Positions 1-8,849 of a stretch of DNA of 64,000 bases are shown here, in pieces. Position numbers and translations under genes: made by a program. Within the stretch, counting starts at the first letter, position 1. Each line of letters begins with the position of its first letter. Below the pieces are notes generated by a model. That model made no database searches. It had not been told where the DNA came from and was given only the letters and a program-made list of their open reading frames with translations. Source of the stretch: Cognatiluteimonas profundi (GTDB lineage Bacteria > Pseudomonadota > Gammaproteobacteria > Xanthomonadales > Xanthomonadaceae); NCBI RefSeq assembly GCF_009792795.1, contig NZ_VKHQ01000005.1:289527-353526 (forward strand), written 5' to 3'.

Positions 1-713
1 TAGCCGGCGTCCACGGCGGCCCTGGAAGCGCCGACCGCAGCACCGAGCTTGTCCGCGAGGTCGTAGATGATCTTGAAGTTTTCCGCCGAGCCGACGCCGC
101 GACCGCCCGAGACCACGCGCCTTGCGCTTTGCAGGTCCGGACGATCCGACTTGCCCGCAGCCAAGCCGACGTAGCGGGTGTGCGTGGGTAGCGGCACGTC
201 CACTGGCACGGTGGCGATGGTGGCCTGGCCGCCATTCGCCGCTTCCGGCCATGATGCCGAACGCACCGTCGCGACGACAATGCGATCAGGCGCTGCTTCA
301 ACGGTAACGATGGCATTGCCGGCGTACATGGGACGCGTGAATGTGTGGCTGGCTTCCACCGTCATGACGTCGGACACCTGCGGCACCCCGAGCAGTGCCG
401 CCACGCACGGCATCAGGTCCTTGCCGAAGGTCGTGCTGGGGCCAAACACGTGCGAATACCCACTGGCGATCGATGCGACCTGGCGCGCCTGCAATTGCGC
501 AACGGCATTTGCGCTGGAGGGATGCGCCACTGCGAGAACCCTCGCGACGCCGGAGATCTGCGCTGCCTGCGCGGCGATACCGGCGGGATCGTCCGACAGG
601 ACGACGATGTCGATCGACTCGGGCTGCAACGCCTGCGCGGCAGAAACGCATTTCGCAGTGGATGCGTTGAGCTTGCCGGCGAGGTGCTCGGCCACGACCA
701 GAACCTTGCTCAT
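1..713 (-). CDS. etfA: Electron transfer flavoprotein alpha subunit (partial, cut by window edge)
   Basis: ETF alpha subunit; ETF carries electrons from acyl-CoA dehydrogenases to ETF-ubiquinone oxidoreductase, and this subunit holds most of the FAD site. The protein starts MSKVLVVAEH. About 237 residues are visible: the N-terminal nucleotide-binding-like domain and the beginning of the FAD domain, recognisable from VVSGGRGVGSAENF near the edge. The rest lies outside the window. The ATG shares one base with the etfB stop (TGATG), so the pair is translationally coupled. In Xanthomonas the etf genes mark one flank of the LPS locus, which fits what follows here. Confidence 0.95.
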   Translation of the reverse strand, partial: MSKVLVVAEHLAGKLNASTAKCVSAAQALQPESIDIVVLSDDPAGIAAQAAQISGVARVLAVAHPSSANAVAQLQARQVASIASGYSHVFGPSTTFGKDLMPCVAALLGVPQVSDVMTVEASHTFTRPMYAGNAIVTVEAAPDRIVVATVRSASWPEAANGGQATIATVPVDVPLPTHTRYVGLAAGKSDRPDLQSARRVVSGGRGVGSAENFKIIYDLADKLGAAVGASRAAVDAG

Positions 714-1459
714 CAGATCAGCCCCTTCTGCTTCAATGCAGCGACGAGTTCGACTGCATCCTTCACCATCACACCCTTGCTTCGCCTGGATGGCGGCGCG
801 TAGTGCGTCATGCGCAATGAATCGTCGGCATCAACGCCGAGGTCGCCGAAGGCGATGGTCTCCAGCGGCTTGCTCTTGGCCTTCATGATGTCCGGCAGCT
901 TGATGAAACGCGGCTCGTTGAGCCGCAAGTCGGTGGTGACCACGGCGGGAAGGTCCACTTCGAGCGTTTCCAGCCCGGCGTCCACTTCGCGGGTCACGGT
1001 CGCCGTCTGCCCTGCAACATCCAGCCTCGAGGCGAACGTCGCCTGTGGCCTGCCCCACAACGTGGCCAGCATCTGCCCGGTCTGGCTGGCGTCGTCGTCG
1101 ATCGCCTGCTTGCCGAGGATGACCAGGTCCGGCTGTTCCCTTTCCACCAGTTTCAGGAAGGTCCGCGCAGCCGTCAGCGAGTGGATGGGCTGGTCGCAGA
1201 CCACATGGATTGCGCGGTTGGCGCCCATCGCCAAACCGTTGCGCAGGTGCGCCTGGGCGTCAGCGGGTGCAATGGTGGCGACGATCACCTCGGTGGCGAT
1301 GCCCTTGTCGCGCAGCCGCAACGCCTCCTCCAGTGCGATCTCATCGAAGGGATTGGGGGACAGCTTGACGCCCTCCGTCACCACGCCCGAACCGTCCGGC
1401 CGGACCTGGATCCGGACGTTGTAATCGACAACCCGCTTGTAACCGACGAGGATTTTCAT
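713..1459 (-). CDS. etfB: Electron transfer flavoprotein beta subunit
   Basis: ETF beta subunit, 248 residues, partner of the alpha subunit encoded immediately downstream. The family N-terminus MKILVGYKRVVDYNV fixes the ATG at 1459; an in-frame extension upstream lacks family similarity. The adenine-nucleotide region ATDxxQTGQ-like (DDASQTGQMLA) and the recognition-loop stretch LPAVVTTDLRLNEPR are both present. It overlaps etfA by one base and is probably the first gene of a two-gene operon read leftwards. The length is normal for the family (about 248-255). Confidence 0.96.
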   Translation of the reverse strand: MKILVGYKRVVDYNVRIQVRPDGSGVVTEGVKLSPNPFDEIALEEALRLRDKGIATEVIVATIAPADAQAHLRNGLAMGANRAIHVVCDQPIHSLTAARTFLKLVEREQPDLVILGKQAIDDDASQTGQMLATLWGRPQATFASRLDVAGQTATVTREVDAGLETLEVDLPAVVTTDLRLNEPRFIKLPDIMKAKSKPLETIAFGDLGVDADDSLRMTHYAPPSRRSKGVMVKDAVELVAALKQKGLI

Positions 1460-1966
1460 GGGGATCAGCAGCAGCGCCGTCAAATGGCAAGAGGTCAATT
1501 CTAGCCAAGCCGGCAGTGAATGGCGCTCTCGGCATGTTCAGTCGATGCCGACCCGCCGGTTGGCCTGATCGATTCCCGCCGGGCGGGGTGGTCTGCGGCG
1601 GTCCAGAGCAAGTACGCCTCCGATTCCATGGCAAACGTAGTGAGGGTCTTCACGGCGACATGCAAACGCTGCCACCTCGACCTTGGCAGCCTGGTCAGAA
1701 GCATGCCGTGATGGAGATGGACCCCACTGGGGTTGTTGTTCGAAACATGCACGGTGAGCCCGGTCGGGTTTTTGACCGGCTCGCATCGCCGCACATCGGA
1801 TCGCCGCACATCGAGTGGAAGCCGCAGGCCGGGGTGCTCGGAGCGGTACCGATGTTCTCCGGGCGGGCAACCCGGATGCGAGTGGCGTTCGTAGGGCCCG
1901 ATGCTTGCTACAAGCAATAGCGTCAATGCAGTCCGGCACTTGGCGTTTATTGGAACAATCGAATGG
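1460..1966. other. Intergenic stretch without a convincing gene
   Basis: About 507 bases between the etfB start and the end of the metalloprotease gene. Several open frames of 97-158 codons exist on both strands, but none has a recognisable domain, good start context or sensible composition (many Arg/His/Pro). A short direct repeat, ATCGCCGCACATCG, occurs twice around 1786-1815. The stretch must hold the etfBA promoter on the minus strand; no clear -35/-10 pair was identified. Confidence 0.5.
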
Positions 1967-4330
1967 TCACTGCACATCCATTAGTGGGTAATCCAGCGAG
2001 TAGGTATAGGGCAACAAGGCGCTCGAGAAACTTGAGCCTGTGCTCAAGGAAACAAGCACATTGCCATTCCCGTTTTTCCACACCAGGTCACCCAACCGAT
2101 CGCCATTGAAGTTGCCCTTCCCGACCAGATGGTATGCGCCAGATATGGATTGACTTGAGAACGCAATCCTGCTGGTCCCGCTCATGAACCAGGTCACCAG
2201 CTTTCCAAGCGGCTCGCTTCTGAAAAGCAGGTCTCCAGCGTGATCGCCATTGACATCGGTAACGCCGGCGAGGGTGTAATCCGGGCTGTAGGTGAGTGCC
2301 AGTAGAGTGGAAGTAAAGCTGTTACCCGTATTGAAACTCACCAGAAGCTGTTGGGACGCCGTGGTCCAGACAAGATCCTGCCTGCCGTCCTTGTTCATGT
2401 CCGCAGCGCCAATAAACCGGTATTGGGGCGGTATGGCTTGCTGTTGGTATGCGACGCGGTTGGCACCATCCATGTACCAGACCGCAAGGACTCCGGCTGC
2501 TTCATTCCTGAGCAGGATGTCGGCCTTGCCATCATTGTTGATATCCGCGGCGCCCAAGACCTGCGTCCCCTGGGCGAATGTATAGGGCGTGGTGATGTTC
2601 GAGTATCCGGCTCCAGAACTCATCGAGATGAGCAGATCATGTCCGCTGCTCCAAAGCAGGTCTGTGCGGTGGTCGCCATTGAAGTCGCCGGTGCCGACCA
2701 GTGAATAACCATTCGCCAAGAACGTCGTCGCGTATGCGATGCGCGTGGTCCCGGACATGAACCAGATGACGAATCGCCCGGCGGAATGACTTCGGAACAG
2801 CAAGTCCGACGTTCCGTTGCCGTTCGCGTCGAGCTCCTTCAGGAGGATGGGTGCCGGAGATTCGCTGACAGTTGTTGCCCTGAAGCCGGCGACCACCGGA
2901 ATCGTCTTCGTCAACGTCATCGCATTGTCCGCCTGCGCCGAACCGCAAGCAGCGCCGCCGCAGAATGTGCTGCGCGGATCGGAAAAAATCCGGTAGATGT
3001 GCTGGCCGCTGTCTCCATAGGCCATGATCGTGTAGAAGGCGTTGGTGGCGTTCTTGTAGCCGAACGAATAGGCGTACGCACCATAGTCGCCGCTATTGAG
3101 CACGCCGTCGGTGCCCTTGGCGGTGTCGACGTCATGCTGGGCCCCCATGTTGTGGCCCAGTTCGTGCGCCAAGGTCTCATCCAGGCAGAAATAGGTGTGG
3201 CCATCGGTGCCTGCGTCGCTTCCGTCGCTCACCACCGAGTAGCCGTAATACGAATCGCTGGTGGAAATGCCTTGCTGCCCACCGCCGATCAGCCAGCCGA
3301 CCCCGCATCCGCCGTTTTCGGGGTCGCGGAAGCTGCGCACCATCGACACCAGGTCGGCGCCGTATTGCTCCCGCGCCGCCCGTAGCGCGCTGAACGCCGA
3401 ACTGGGTGAGGTCGTGGTGTTGCTGCTGGAGTCGTAGCCGGTGAGCTGGTCGAGGGTGGTGTCGTTGGACGTATTGTCCGGATAGGACACGGGCACGGTT
3501 GCGACGAGGCGGACGCGCGCATTGATATTGCTGTTCGTGTACGAGGTATTGGTCACGTCCACCAGGAAGTTCAGGCGCGTGATCGCGCCGGACTGGCCGC
3601 CATAGTCGCTGGCGAACGCGGGCGTGTAGCCCAGCACGAGATCGACCGTCGTCGCGGTAGTCGTCGTGGCGGCTGCCATCACGGGTGCGGATGCCATCGA
3701 CGGTGCCGGCGTGGAGGGCACGGTGGAATCCGGCACGCCGGTCTTCGGCGGGATGCGGTAGTCGGGTCGTTGCGGGCGCGTCGCCGCATTGATGATTCCG
3801 GCCACCTTGCTGGGGTCGGTTTCGACCAGCCAGCTCACCCCGTTGCGCACGGTCAGGCGCAGTGGCGGCTTGCCAGGCTGCGCAATGGATCCGAACGCGG
3901 CATGGGCGCCAAACGTCAGGATGGTCTGCGCTCCGTCCTGGCCCGGAATGTGGCCAACCCACGTCCAGTCGCCCGAAGCGTGCTCGATGTGGTGGTCGTA
4001 GCGAACGACCAGCGTCTCCCCGGACGGAGTCGTCACCCGCAGGTTGCCATCGGCGATCGCGTTGAGCGCGTGTGCCTCGCTCAGATCGGTGCGGTGCCAG
4101 GTGTATGCGCCATCGTGCACGGCCGCTTGGCGTGGATACGCCATCAGTTCACCCCGGTCGGGACGCGCTGCGAAGCCTTGTCGAACCGGACCGGCGTCGG
4201 CGACGACCGGCTGCACGGGCATGGCCTTGGCCGCCGGCGCGCCATTGGAGGCCAACTGCGGCCCCTTGCCGCACCCGACAACCACGAGGAGGAAGGTCCC
4301 GACGCAGGCCAGCCGAAAGAATCGATTCAT
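1967..4330 (-). CDS. Secreted lipoprotein zinc metalloprotease (reprolysin-like) with C-terminal FG-GAP/VCBS repeats
   Basis: 787 residues. The start at 4330 gives a lipoprotein signal peptide, MNRFFRLACVGTFLLVVVG then Cys20 (VVVG-C lipobox). A catalytic domain follows with the metzincin zinc motif HELGHNMGAQHD at about residues 389-400 and a Met-turn (IMAYG) near 435, as in M12B/reprolysin-like proteases. The C-terminal third carries six FG-GAP/VCBS-type repeats with Ca-binding-loop sequences such as DFNGDHRTDLLW, DINNDGKADILL and DMNKDGRQDLVW. It is likely an outer-membrane or surface protease. Such repeat-bearing proteases are common in Lysobacter relatives. It sits alone between the etf genes and scoB. 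The substrate is unknown. Confidence 0.88.
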   Translation of the reverse strand: MNRFFRLACVGTFLLVVVGCGKGPQLASNGAPAAKAMPVQPVVADAGPVRQGFAARPDRGELMAYPRQAAVHDGAYTWHRTDLSEAHALNAIADGNLRVTTPSGETLVVRYDHHIEHASGDWTWVGHIPGQDGAQTILTFGAHAAFGSIAQPGKPPLRLTVRNGVSWLVETDPSKVAGIINAATRPQRPDYRIPPKTGVPDSTVPSTPAPSMASAPVMAAATTTTATTVDLVLGYTPAFASDYGGQSGAITRLNFLVDVTNTSYTNSNINARVRLVATVPVSYPDNTSNDTTLDQLTGYDSSSNTTTSPSSAFSALRAAREQYGADLVSMVRSFRDPENGGCGVGWLIGGGQQGISTSDSYYGYSVVSDGSDAGTDGHTYFCLDETLAHELGHNMGAQHDVDTAKGTDGVLNSGDYGAYAYSFGYKNATNAFYTIMAYGDSGQHIYRIFSDPRSTFCGGAACGSAQADNAMTLTKTIPVVAGFRATTVSESPAPILLKELDANGNGTSDLLFRSHSAGRFVIWFMSGTTRIAYATTFLANGYSLVGTGDFNGDHRTDLLWSSGHDLLISMSSGAGYSNITTPYTFAQGTQVLGAADINNDGKADILLRNEAAGVLAVWYMDGANRVAYQQQAIPPQYRFIGAADMNKDGRQDLVWTTASQQLLVSFNTGNSFTSTLLALTYSPDYTLAGVTDVNGDHAGDLLFRSEPLGKLVTWFMSGTSRIAFSSQSISGAYHLVGKGNFNGDRLGDLVWKNGNGNVLVSLSTGSSFSSALLPYTYSLDYPLMDVQ

Positions 4331-4462
4331 GGATTTCCAGTCCCTGCTCGGGCGGGCGCGCCCTTTGGAGCCATGATGGCTTTGCAGGTCACCAAATGGG
4401 TGAATGCAGCCTGCAAGGGCGCCCGCGACGTTCCGAAAGGCGGCAACTGGTCGCATTTATGC

Positions 4463-5089
4463 TCAGGAAAAGTGGACGCCGGTCTTGCTCCGCAGCTCGT
4501 CGACTCCCACCCCCGGCGCCATTTCCACCACTTTCAGCCCATCCGGCGTGATGTCCATGACCGCCAGGTCGGTGATGATGCGGTTGACGACGCCAACCCC
4601 GGTGAGCGGCAGGGTGCATTCGGGCAGGATCTTGTGCTCGCCGCTCTTCGCGGTGTGCTCCATCAACACCACCACCCGCTTCACACCGGCCACCAGGTCC
4701 ATCGCCCCCCCCATGCCCTTGACCATCTTGCCGGGCACCATCCAGTTGGCCAGGTCGCCGCGGTCGGTGACCTGCATCGCGCCCAGGATCGCCAGGTCGA
4801 TATGCCCACCGCGGATCATCGCGAAGGAATCATGGCTGCCGAAATAACTCGCGCCCGGCCGGGCCGTCACCGTCTGCTTGCCGGCATTGATCAGGTCCGC
4901 ATCGATCTCGTCCTCGGTCGGGAATGGGCCGATCCCGAGCAGGCCGTTTTCTGATTGCAGCCAGACATCCATCCCCTCGGGGATGTAGTTGGCGACCAAA
5001 GTTGGAAGACCGATGCCCAGGTTGACGTAGGCGCCATCGGACAGTTCGAGCGAGGCGCGCTGCGCCATCTGTTCGCGGGTCCAGGCCAT
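4463..5089 (-). CDS. scoB: 3-oxoacid CoA-transferase subunit B
   Basis: Subunit B (208 residues) of succinyl-CoA:3-oxoacid CoA-transferase, which moves CoA from succinyl-CoA to acetoacetate. The catalytic glutamate lies in [12 protein letters not shown] (Glu47). The family start [12 protein letters not shown] sets the ATG at 5089, overlapping the scoA stop as TGATG, so the subunits are coupled for 1:1 production. Acetoacetate from tyrosine degradation (fahA at 29.3 kb) is a plausible substrate. The length is typical (about 210). Confidence 0.95.
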   Translation of the reverse strand: MAWTREQMAQRASLELSDGAYVNLGIGLPTLVANYIPEGMDVWLQSENGLLGIGPFPTEDEIDADLINAGKQTVTARPGASYFGSHDSFAMIRGGHIDLAILGAMQVTDRGDLANWMVPGKMVKGMGGAMDLVAGVKRVVVLMEHTAKSGEHKILPECTLPLTGVGVVNRIITDLAVMDITPDGLKVVEMAPGVGVDELRSKTGVHFS

Positions 5090-5814
5090 CACTTGTCTCC
5101 TGCGCGCACGGTGCGCTGTTCGATGCGCTTTTCCGGCGTCGGGTTGAGCACGATACGGTCGACGTAGATGCCCGGCAGGTGCACGTGGTCGGGATCGATT
5201 GCGCCGATCTCCACGATCTCCTCGACTTCCGCGATGCACACCTGCCCGGCCATCGCGACCGCCGGATTGAAGTTGCGCGCCGTCTTGCGGAACACCAGGT
5301 TGCCGGCCGTGTCCGCCTTCCAGGCCTTCACCAGCGACACATCGGCCTTGAGCGCGGTTTCCATGACGTAATGATGGCCGTCGAACTCACGCGTTTCCTT
5401 GCCTTCGGCGACGATCGTGCCGTAACCCGTGCGGGTGAAAAAAGCAGGAATGCCGGCACCGCCCGCGCGCAGGCGCTCGGCAAGCGTGCCCTGTGGGTTG
5501 AACTCGAGTTCGAGCTCGCCTGACAGGAACTGGCGCTCGAATTCCTTGTTCTCGCCGACGTAGGACGAAATCATCTTGCGGATCTGCCGTGTCTCCAGAA
5601 GCAGCCCAAGGCCGAAACCGTCCACGCCCGCATTGTTGGAGATCACGGTCAAGCCCTTGACCCCGCTGTCCCGCAGGGCGGTGATCAATGCCTCGGGAAT
5701 ACCGCAAAGTCCAAAGCCGCCGACGGCGAGGGTCTGGTTGTCGGCAAGCAATCCATCCATCGCGCCCTGGGCGTCCGGATGGAGTTTGGTAACACCACCA
5801 ATCATGTTAGGCAT
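5089..5814 (-). CDS. scoA: 3-oxoacid CoA-transferase subunit A
   Basis: Subunit A (241 residues) of the acetoacetate-activating CoA-transferase and partner of scoB directly downstream. It has the family glycine-rich motif [15 protein letters not shown] near residues 31-45 and the stretch [17 protein letters not shown]. The ATG at 5814 is preceded by AAAGGA ten bases upstream; an ATG three codons later is also possible. It is transcribed leftwards as scoA-scoB and is the last housekeeping unit before the surface-glycan locus. Confidence 0.94.
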   Translation of the reverse strand: MPNMIGGVTKLHPDAQGAMDGLLADNQTLAVGGFGLCGIPEALITALRDSGVKGLTVISNNAGVDGFGLGLLLETRQIRKMISSYVGENKEFERQFLSGELELEFNPQGTLAERLRAGGAGIPAFFTRTGYGTIVAEGKETREFDGHHYVMETALKADVSLVKAWKADTAGNLVFRKTARNFNPAVAMAGQVCIAEVEEIVEIGAIDPDHVHLPGIYVDRIVLNPTPEKRIEQRTVRAGDK

Positions 5815-5929
5815 ACCTGAGTGTTCCTTTCTTTAATGAAAAGCCGAGCGCGCAGTGGAGACAGGGATGTTGACCGATGATTGCCCAGCTTCGATCACCC
5901 ACCGTCTCCGATCCCACCCGGCAAAGCAT

Positions 5930-6751
5930 TCAATCAGCGGGTAGTCGGGCACGCCTGGATGCAAACCATGCATCCACGCTGCCAGGTGGATCGCAGTCGA
6001 AGCCGAGCAGCCTTCGAATCGCAGGTTCGGAGGAGTACCCGTCACCAAGCAAACTCGGAAGCACGATCTGCTGTTTCACGAACGGTCGCGAATAAACGTG
6101 GTTGACGGCCCGTCGGGAACTGCTGGAATGATTGACGCCACCGCGGTGGAACAGCATTGAATCAAAGACCAGATAGGAGCCGGCCGGGGCAACGACCGGA
6201 TGCTCGCACCGCCGCACCAAGGCGTCACTGGGAAATACTTCTTGCTTGTGCGTTCCCTGCAAAACCATGGTTGCGCCGTTTTCCACGGTGAAGTCATCCG
6301 CGCAATACAGAGCGCTCACGGCAATGGGGCGGGAGGAAACAAAGTGCTGGTAGGGCAGATCGCGGTGATAAGCCGCCTGGTGGTACTTCTGTCCGTTTGG
6401 TGGATTTACCACTGCATTCTGCTGATTGAGGATGAAGTAGCCATCCAGAAGCCCGGCGCAGATCGCCAAGATGGTGGGATCGGTCGCCAGCGCGAGGAAT
6501 CTGGACTCGCCATGCAGTGGTGCTCGTGCCGTATTGCCCTCACCAAGTCGGCGAAGCTCCTCTTCTCCGCCAGCGAGCCGCCCCTGCTGCTCCACCGCAA
6601 GGTCGATCAACTCGCGCCACCGGGATAGTGGCTGCAGTTCCTCACCCCCGGCGACTACCGTGAAGCCGTTGAGGCGAATGTCCTCCATGTGCAGCCCAAC
6701 GGAGCCACCGTTGGTGGCCGTCTCAGCAATGCCATAACTTTGATTGTTCAC
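5930..6751 (-). CDS. Phytanoyl-CoA dioxygenase (PhyH) family protein
   Basis: 273 residues, a predicted Fe(II)/2-oxoglutarate-dependent oxygenase of the PhyH family. Likely iron ligands are His129-x-Asp131 (in YHRDLPYQ) and His202 (FHRGGVNHS), with Arg in SSSRRAVNHVY for 2-oxoglutarate. The start is GTG at 6751, overlapping the stop of the upstream methyltransferase by four bases (GTGA), so the two are one transcription unit. Members in polysaccharide loci are presumed to hydroxylate a sugar, amino acid or acyl substituent; the actual substrate cannot be read. Codon and base composition look more AT-rich than the etf and sco genes, consistent with an acquired cassette. Confidence 0.85.
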   Translation of the reverse strand: MNNQSYGIAETATNGGSVGLHMEDIRLNGFTVVAGGEELQPLSRWRELIDLAVEQQGRLAGGEEELRRLGEGNTARAPLHGESRFLALATDPTILAICAGLLDGYFILNQQNAVVNPPNGQKYHQAAYHRDLPYQHFVSSRPIAVSALYCADDFTVENGATMVLQGTHKQEVFPSDALVRRCEHPVVAPAGSYLVFDSMLFHRGGVNHSSSSRRAVNHVYSRPFVKQQIVLPSLLGDGYSSEPAIRRLLGFDCDPPGSVDAWFASRRARLPAD

Positions 6752-7989
6752 GAAGCGTCCTTGGACAACGACAGGGGGGCGTGATCAAGCCGCTGCAGCC
6801 AAGCATGCTGGGGCGTTTCGGCAATCAGGTCGTCCCATCGAACGGTCGCAAATCCATCTGCTTGGAACCGTTCCGCCAGAACCGGTTGAACAGCGGTGCG
6901 AACGCCCAACAGCAATGTTCGCTGCGTGTGTCTCGGCAGGCTTTCATAGCGAAGTACCGGCCGACCGGCGAACGTTTCACATGCGGCCTCATCCACGACA
7001 AAAGCCGATATTTTCTGCGTCACGAGCGGGGCGTACGTCAGGAGCATGCGAACAGCTTCACCAACCCCGAAACACAGCAGCGCACTGTCTTGCCTGCATC
7101 GGTCCGACAGCGCATGGTCGAGGCTCGCCCATGACTGCAGATACGCCGTCCGCTGCGAATGGAGTGCGGGGTTCGCTACCGGGACATCGAGCGCGCGCAC
7201 GCTGACACCGACTGTAGCGAGGATCGACTGGAAGTCGCCCAGACTGGAGGGTGCAAGCTGTTGGTCCAGGGTAGTGAGAGCCGCGGACGAGAACAACGCG
7301 GAGAGCGCATTGCGGGTAAAAGTGAACAAGTGGTCATAAACCAGCAGCTCACTGGACGGGCGATTGCCGTCGGGGCAAACGAACAATATCCGCCCGTCTG
7401 GGGCCAACAGGCGGCTAGCTGCGGCGATGAATTCCCGAGGATCCGACGTGTGCTCGATGACATTGACGGAGACGACCAGGTCGAAGCGTTCGCCGCCACG
7501 ATATGCCGAATCAAGATAGCCGACAGATGCATCGACCTGCGCGGCGCGAGCGAAACCAACAGCATCGGGGGATGGATCCATTCCGCAGAGCCTGGCGCCG
7601 GGCAGGCGCTCGCCCAATGCCATCAGCAGGGATCCATTGCCACAGCCAATTTCAAAAACGCTGGCCGGCCGCCAGCCATCCAATTGCCCTACGATCCAGT
7701 CGGCATAAGTGGCTTGTCTCAAGCCCTCGTAAGACGCGCCAGGCGGATGGGCGTATAGCGCATATCCGGCACCGAATTCCCGGGCAAGGCTCTGAAGGGG
7801 CCTGGGCGCGGCATGCATGACCAAGCCGCAGGACGCACATTCGATCTTTGCAAGGTCGGCGTCGAGCATCGCCCCATCGCTGCGCATCGCGGGCCGGCGG
7901 ATCACCGGCAGGGATTGCCAATCGGACGCCTCACATGCGACGCATGATCCGGTCGATCCTTTGGCCGCTACCTTGGCTTGACTATGCAT
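6748..7989 (-). CDS. Class I SAM-dependent methyltransferase with N-terminal zinc-binding Cys motifs
   Basis: 413 residues. The N-terminus has Cys pairs (CVACEASDW and CASCGLVMH), a zinc-finger-like module seen in sugar C-methyltransferases such as TylC3/NovU relatives. A Rossmann methyltransferase core follows, with motif I VFEIGCGNGSLLMAL near residues 119-133, the acidic loop MDPSPDA and motif DLVVSVNVIEHT. The C-terminal ~150 residues resemble the second Rossmann domain of that family. ATG 7989 has GGGAG five bases upstream and is preferred over a TTG 33 bases earlier. It overlaps the PhyH gene and is divergent from the WbqC cassette. Methylation of a nucleotide-sugar is the likely role; the substrate is unknown. 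Confidence 0.85.
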   Translation of the reverse strand: MHSQAKVAAKGSTGSCVACEASDWQSLPVIRRPAMRSDGAMLDADLAKIECASCGLVMHAAPRPLQSLAREFGAGYALYAHPPGASYEGLRQATYADWIVGQLDGWRPASVFEIGCGNGSLLMALGERLPGARLCGMDPSPDAVGFARAAQVDASVGYLDSAYRGGERFDLVVSVNVIEHTSDPREFIAAASRLLAPDGRILFVCPDGNRPSSELLVYDHLFTFTRNALSALFSSAALTTLDQQLAPSSLGDFQSILATVGVSVRALDVPVANPALHSQRTAYLQSWASLDHALSDRCRQDSALLCFGVGEAVRMLLTYAPLVTQKISAFVVDEAACETFAGRPVLRYESLPRHTQRTLLLGVRTAVQPVLAERFQADGFATVRWDDLIAETPQHAWLQRLDHAPLSLSKDAS

Positions 7990-8145
7990 CGAAACTCCCG
8001 GCAAATCAGCGCGGTGACTCAAGGGCTTGTCGGGGGACCCAACCGCGCCATGCTACGATTATTTAGCTATGGTCAGCCAATCCAATTGGGCACTTTCCCG
8101 GGCGCCCGTGAAGTACACACAGCCGCCACCTGCAGCCCAGATACC

Positions 8146-8844
8146 ATGCCGAAGCGCGTAGCAATCGTTCAATCGTCGTATATCCCGTGGAAAGGCTATT
8201 TTGACCTGATTCGGTCGGTGGATGAATTCATCCTCTACGACGACATGCAATACACCAAACGCGACTGGCGGAGCCGCAACAGGATCAAGACACCGAACGG
8301 CCTGCTCTGGCTCAGCATTCCGGTGGAGGTGAAGGGAAAGTTCGACCAGCGCATCTGTGATGCGCAGGTCGTTGGGCATGATTGGGTGGAGACTCACTGG
8401 CGCACCCTGCAGCACGCCTATGGCAAGACGCCGTTCTTCGCCGACTACCGAGCGGAGATCGAGGATGCCTACGCGAGGTGTGCTCGGGAGACCTCGCTCA
8501 GCCGCATCAACTACGAATTGATCCGTGTGATGTGCAGGATGCTGGAGATCCGCACCACCCTGACCTGGTCAATGGACTACCAGCAACAGCAAGGAAAGAC
8601 GGAACGCCTGCTGTCCATCTGCCAAGCCGCCGGGGCGGACCGCTACCTGTCGGGACCTGCGGCGAAGGACTACATGGATGTACATCTTTTCGAGAGTGCT
8701 GGTGTGCAGGTTGCCTTTGCCGACTACACGGGCTATCCAGAATACGCACAGCCACATCCACCTTTCGAGCACGCGGTGAGCGCGCTCGACCTGCTGTTCA
8801 GCGCAGGCCCCGGTGCCGCCAACTTCATGAAGACGTTCGAGTAA
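8146..8844 (+). CDS. WbqC family protein (surface-polysaccharide cassette)
   Basis: 232 residues matching the WbqC-like family, found almost only in O-antigen and capsule clusters; the reaction is not established. The diagnostic N-terminus MPKRVAIVQSSYIPWKGYFD and the stretch DDMQYTKRDWRSRNRIK are present, as is the later IGVEIDL-like region (LSGPAAKDYMDVHLFESAGV). The ATG at 8146 is chosen because family similarity begins there. It opens a plus-strand run of eight genes (8146-14377) whose neighbours touch or overlap, so it is probably the promoter-proximal gene. The 157-base gap to the divergent methyltransferase should hold both promoters. Confidence 0.88.
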   Translation: MPKRVAIVQSSYIPWKGYFDLIRSVDEFILYDDMQYTKRDWRSRNRIKTPNGLLWLSIPVEVKGKFDQRICDAQVVGHDWVETHWRTLQHAYGKTPFFADYRAEIEDAYARCARETSLSRINYELIRVMCRMLEIRTTLTWSMDYQQQQGKTERLLSICQAAGADRYLSGPAAKDYMDVHLFESAGVQVAFADYTGYPEYAQPHPPFEHAVSALDLLFSAGPGAANFMKTFE

Positions 8845-8849
8845 CTCGC

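Noticed and set aside
1501..1977. 158-codon minus-strand and 134-codon plus-strand open frames between etfB and the protease
   Set aside because: No domain, overlapping each other, Arg/His/Pro-rich composition typical of non-coding GC-rich DNA.
8020..8075. Possible promoter TTGTCG...TACGAT between the divergent methyltransferase and WbqC genes
   Set aside because: Spacing of 21 bases is too long and the -35 is poor.
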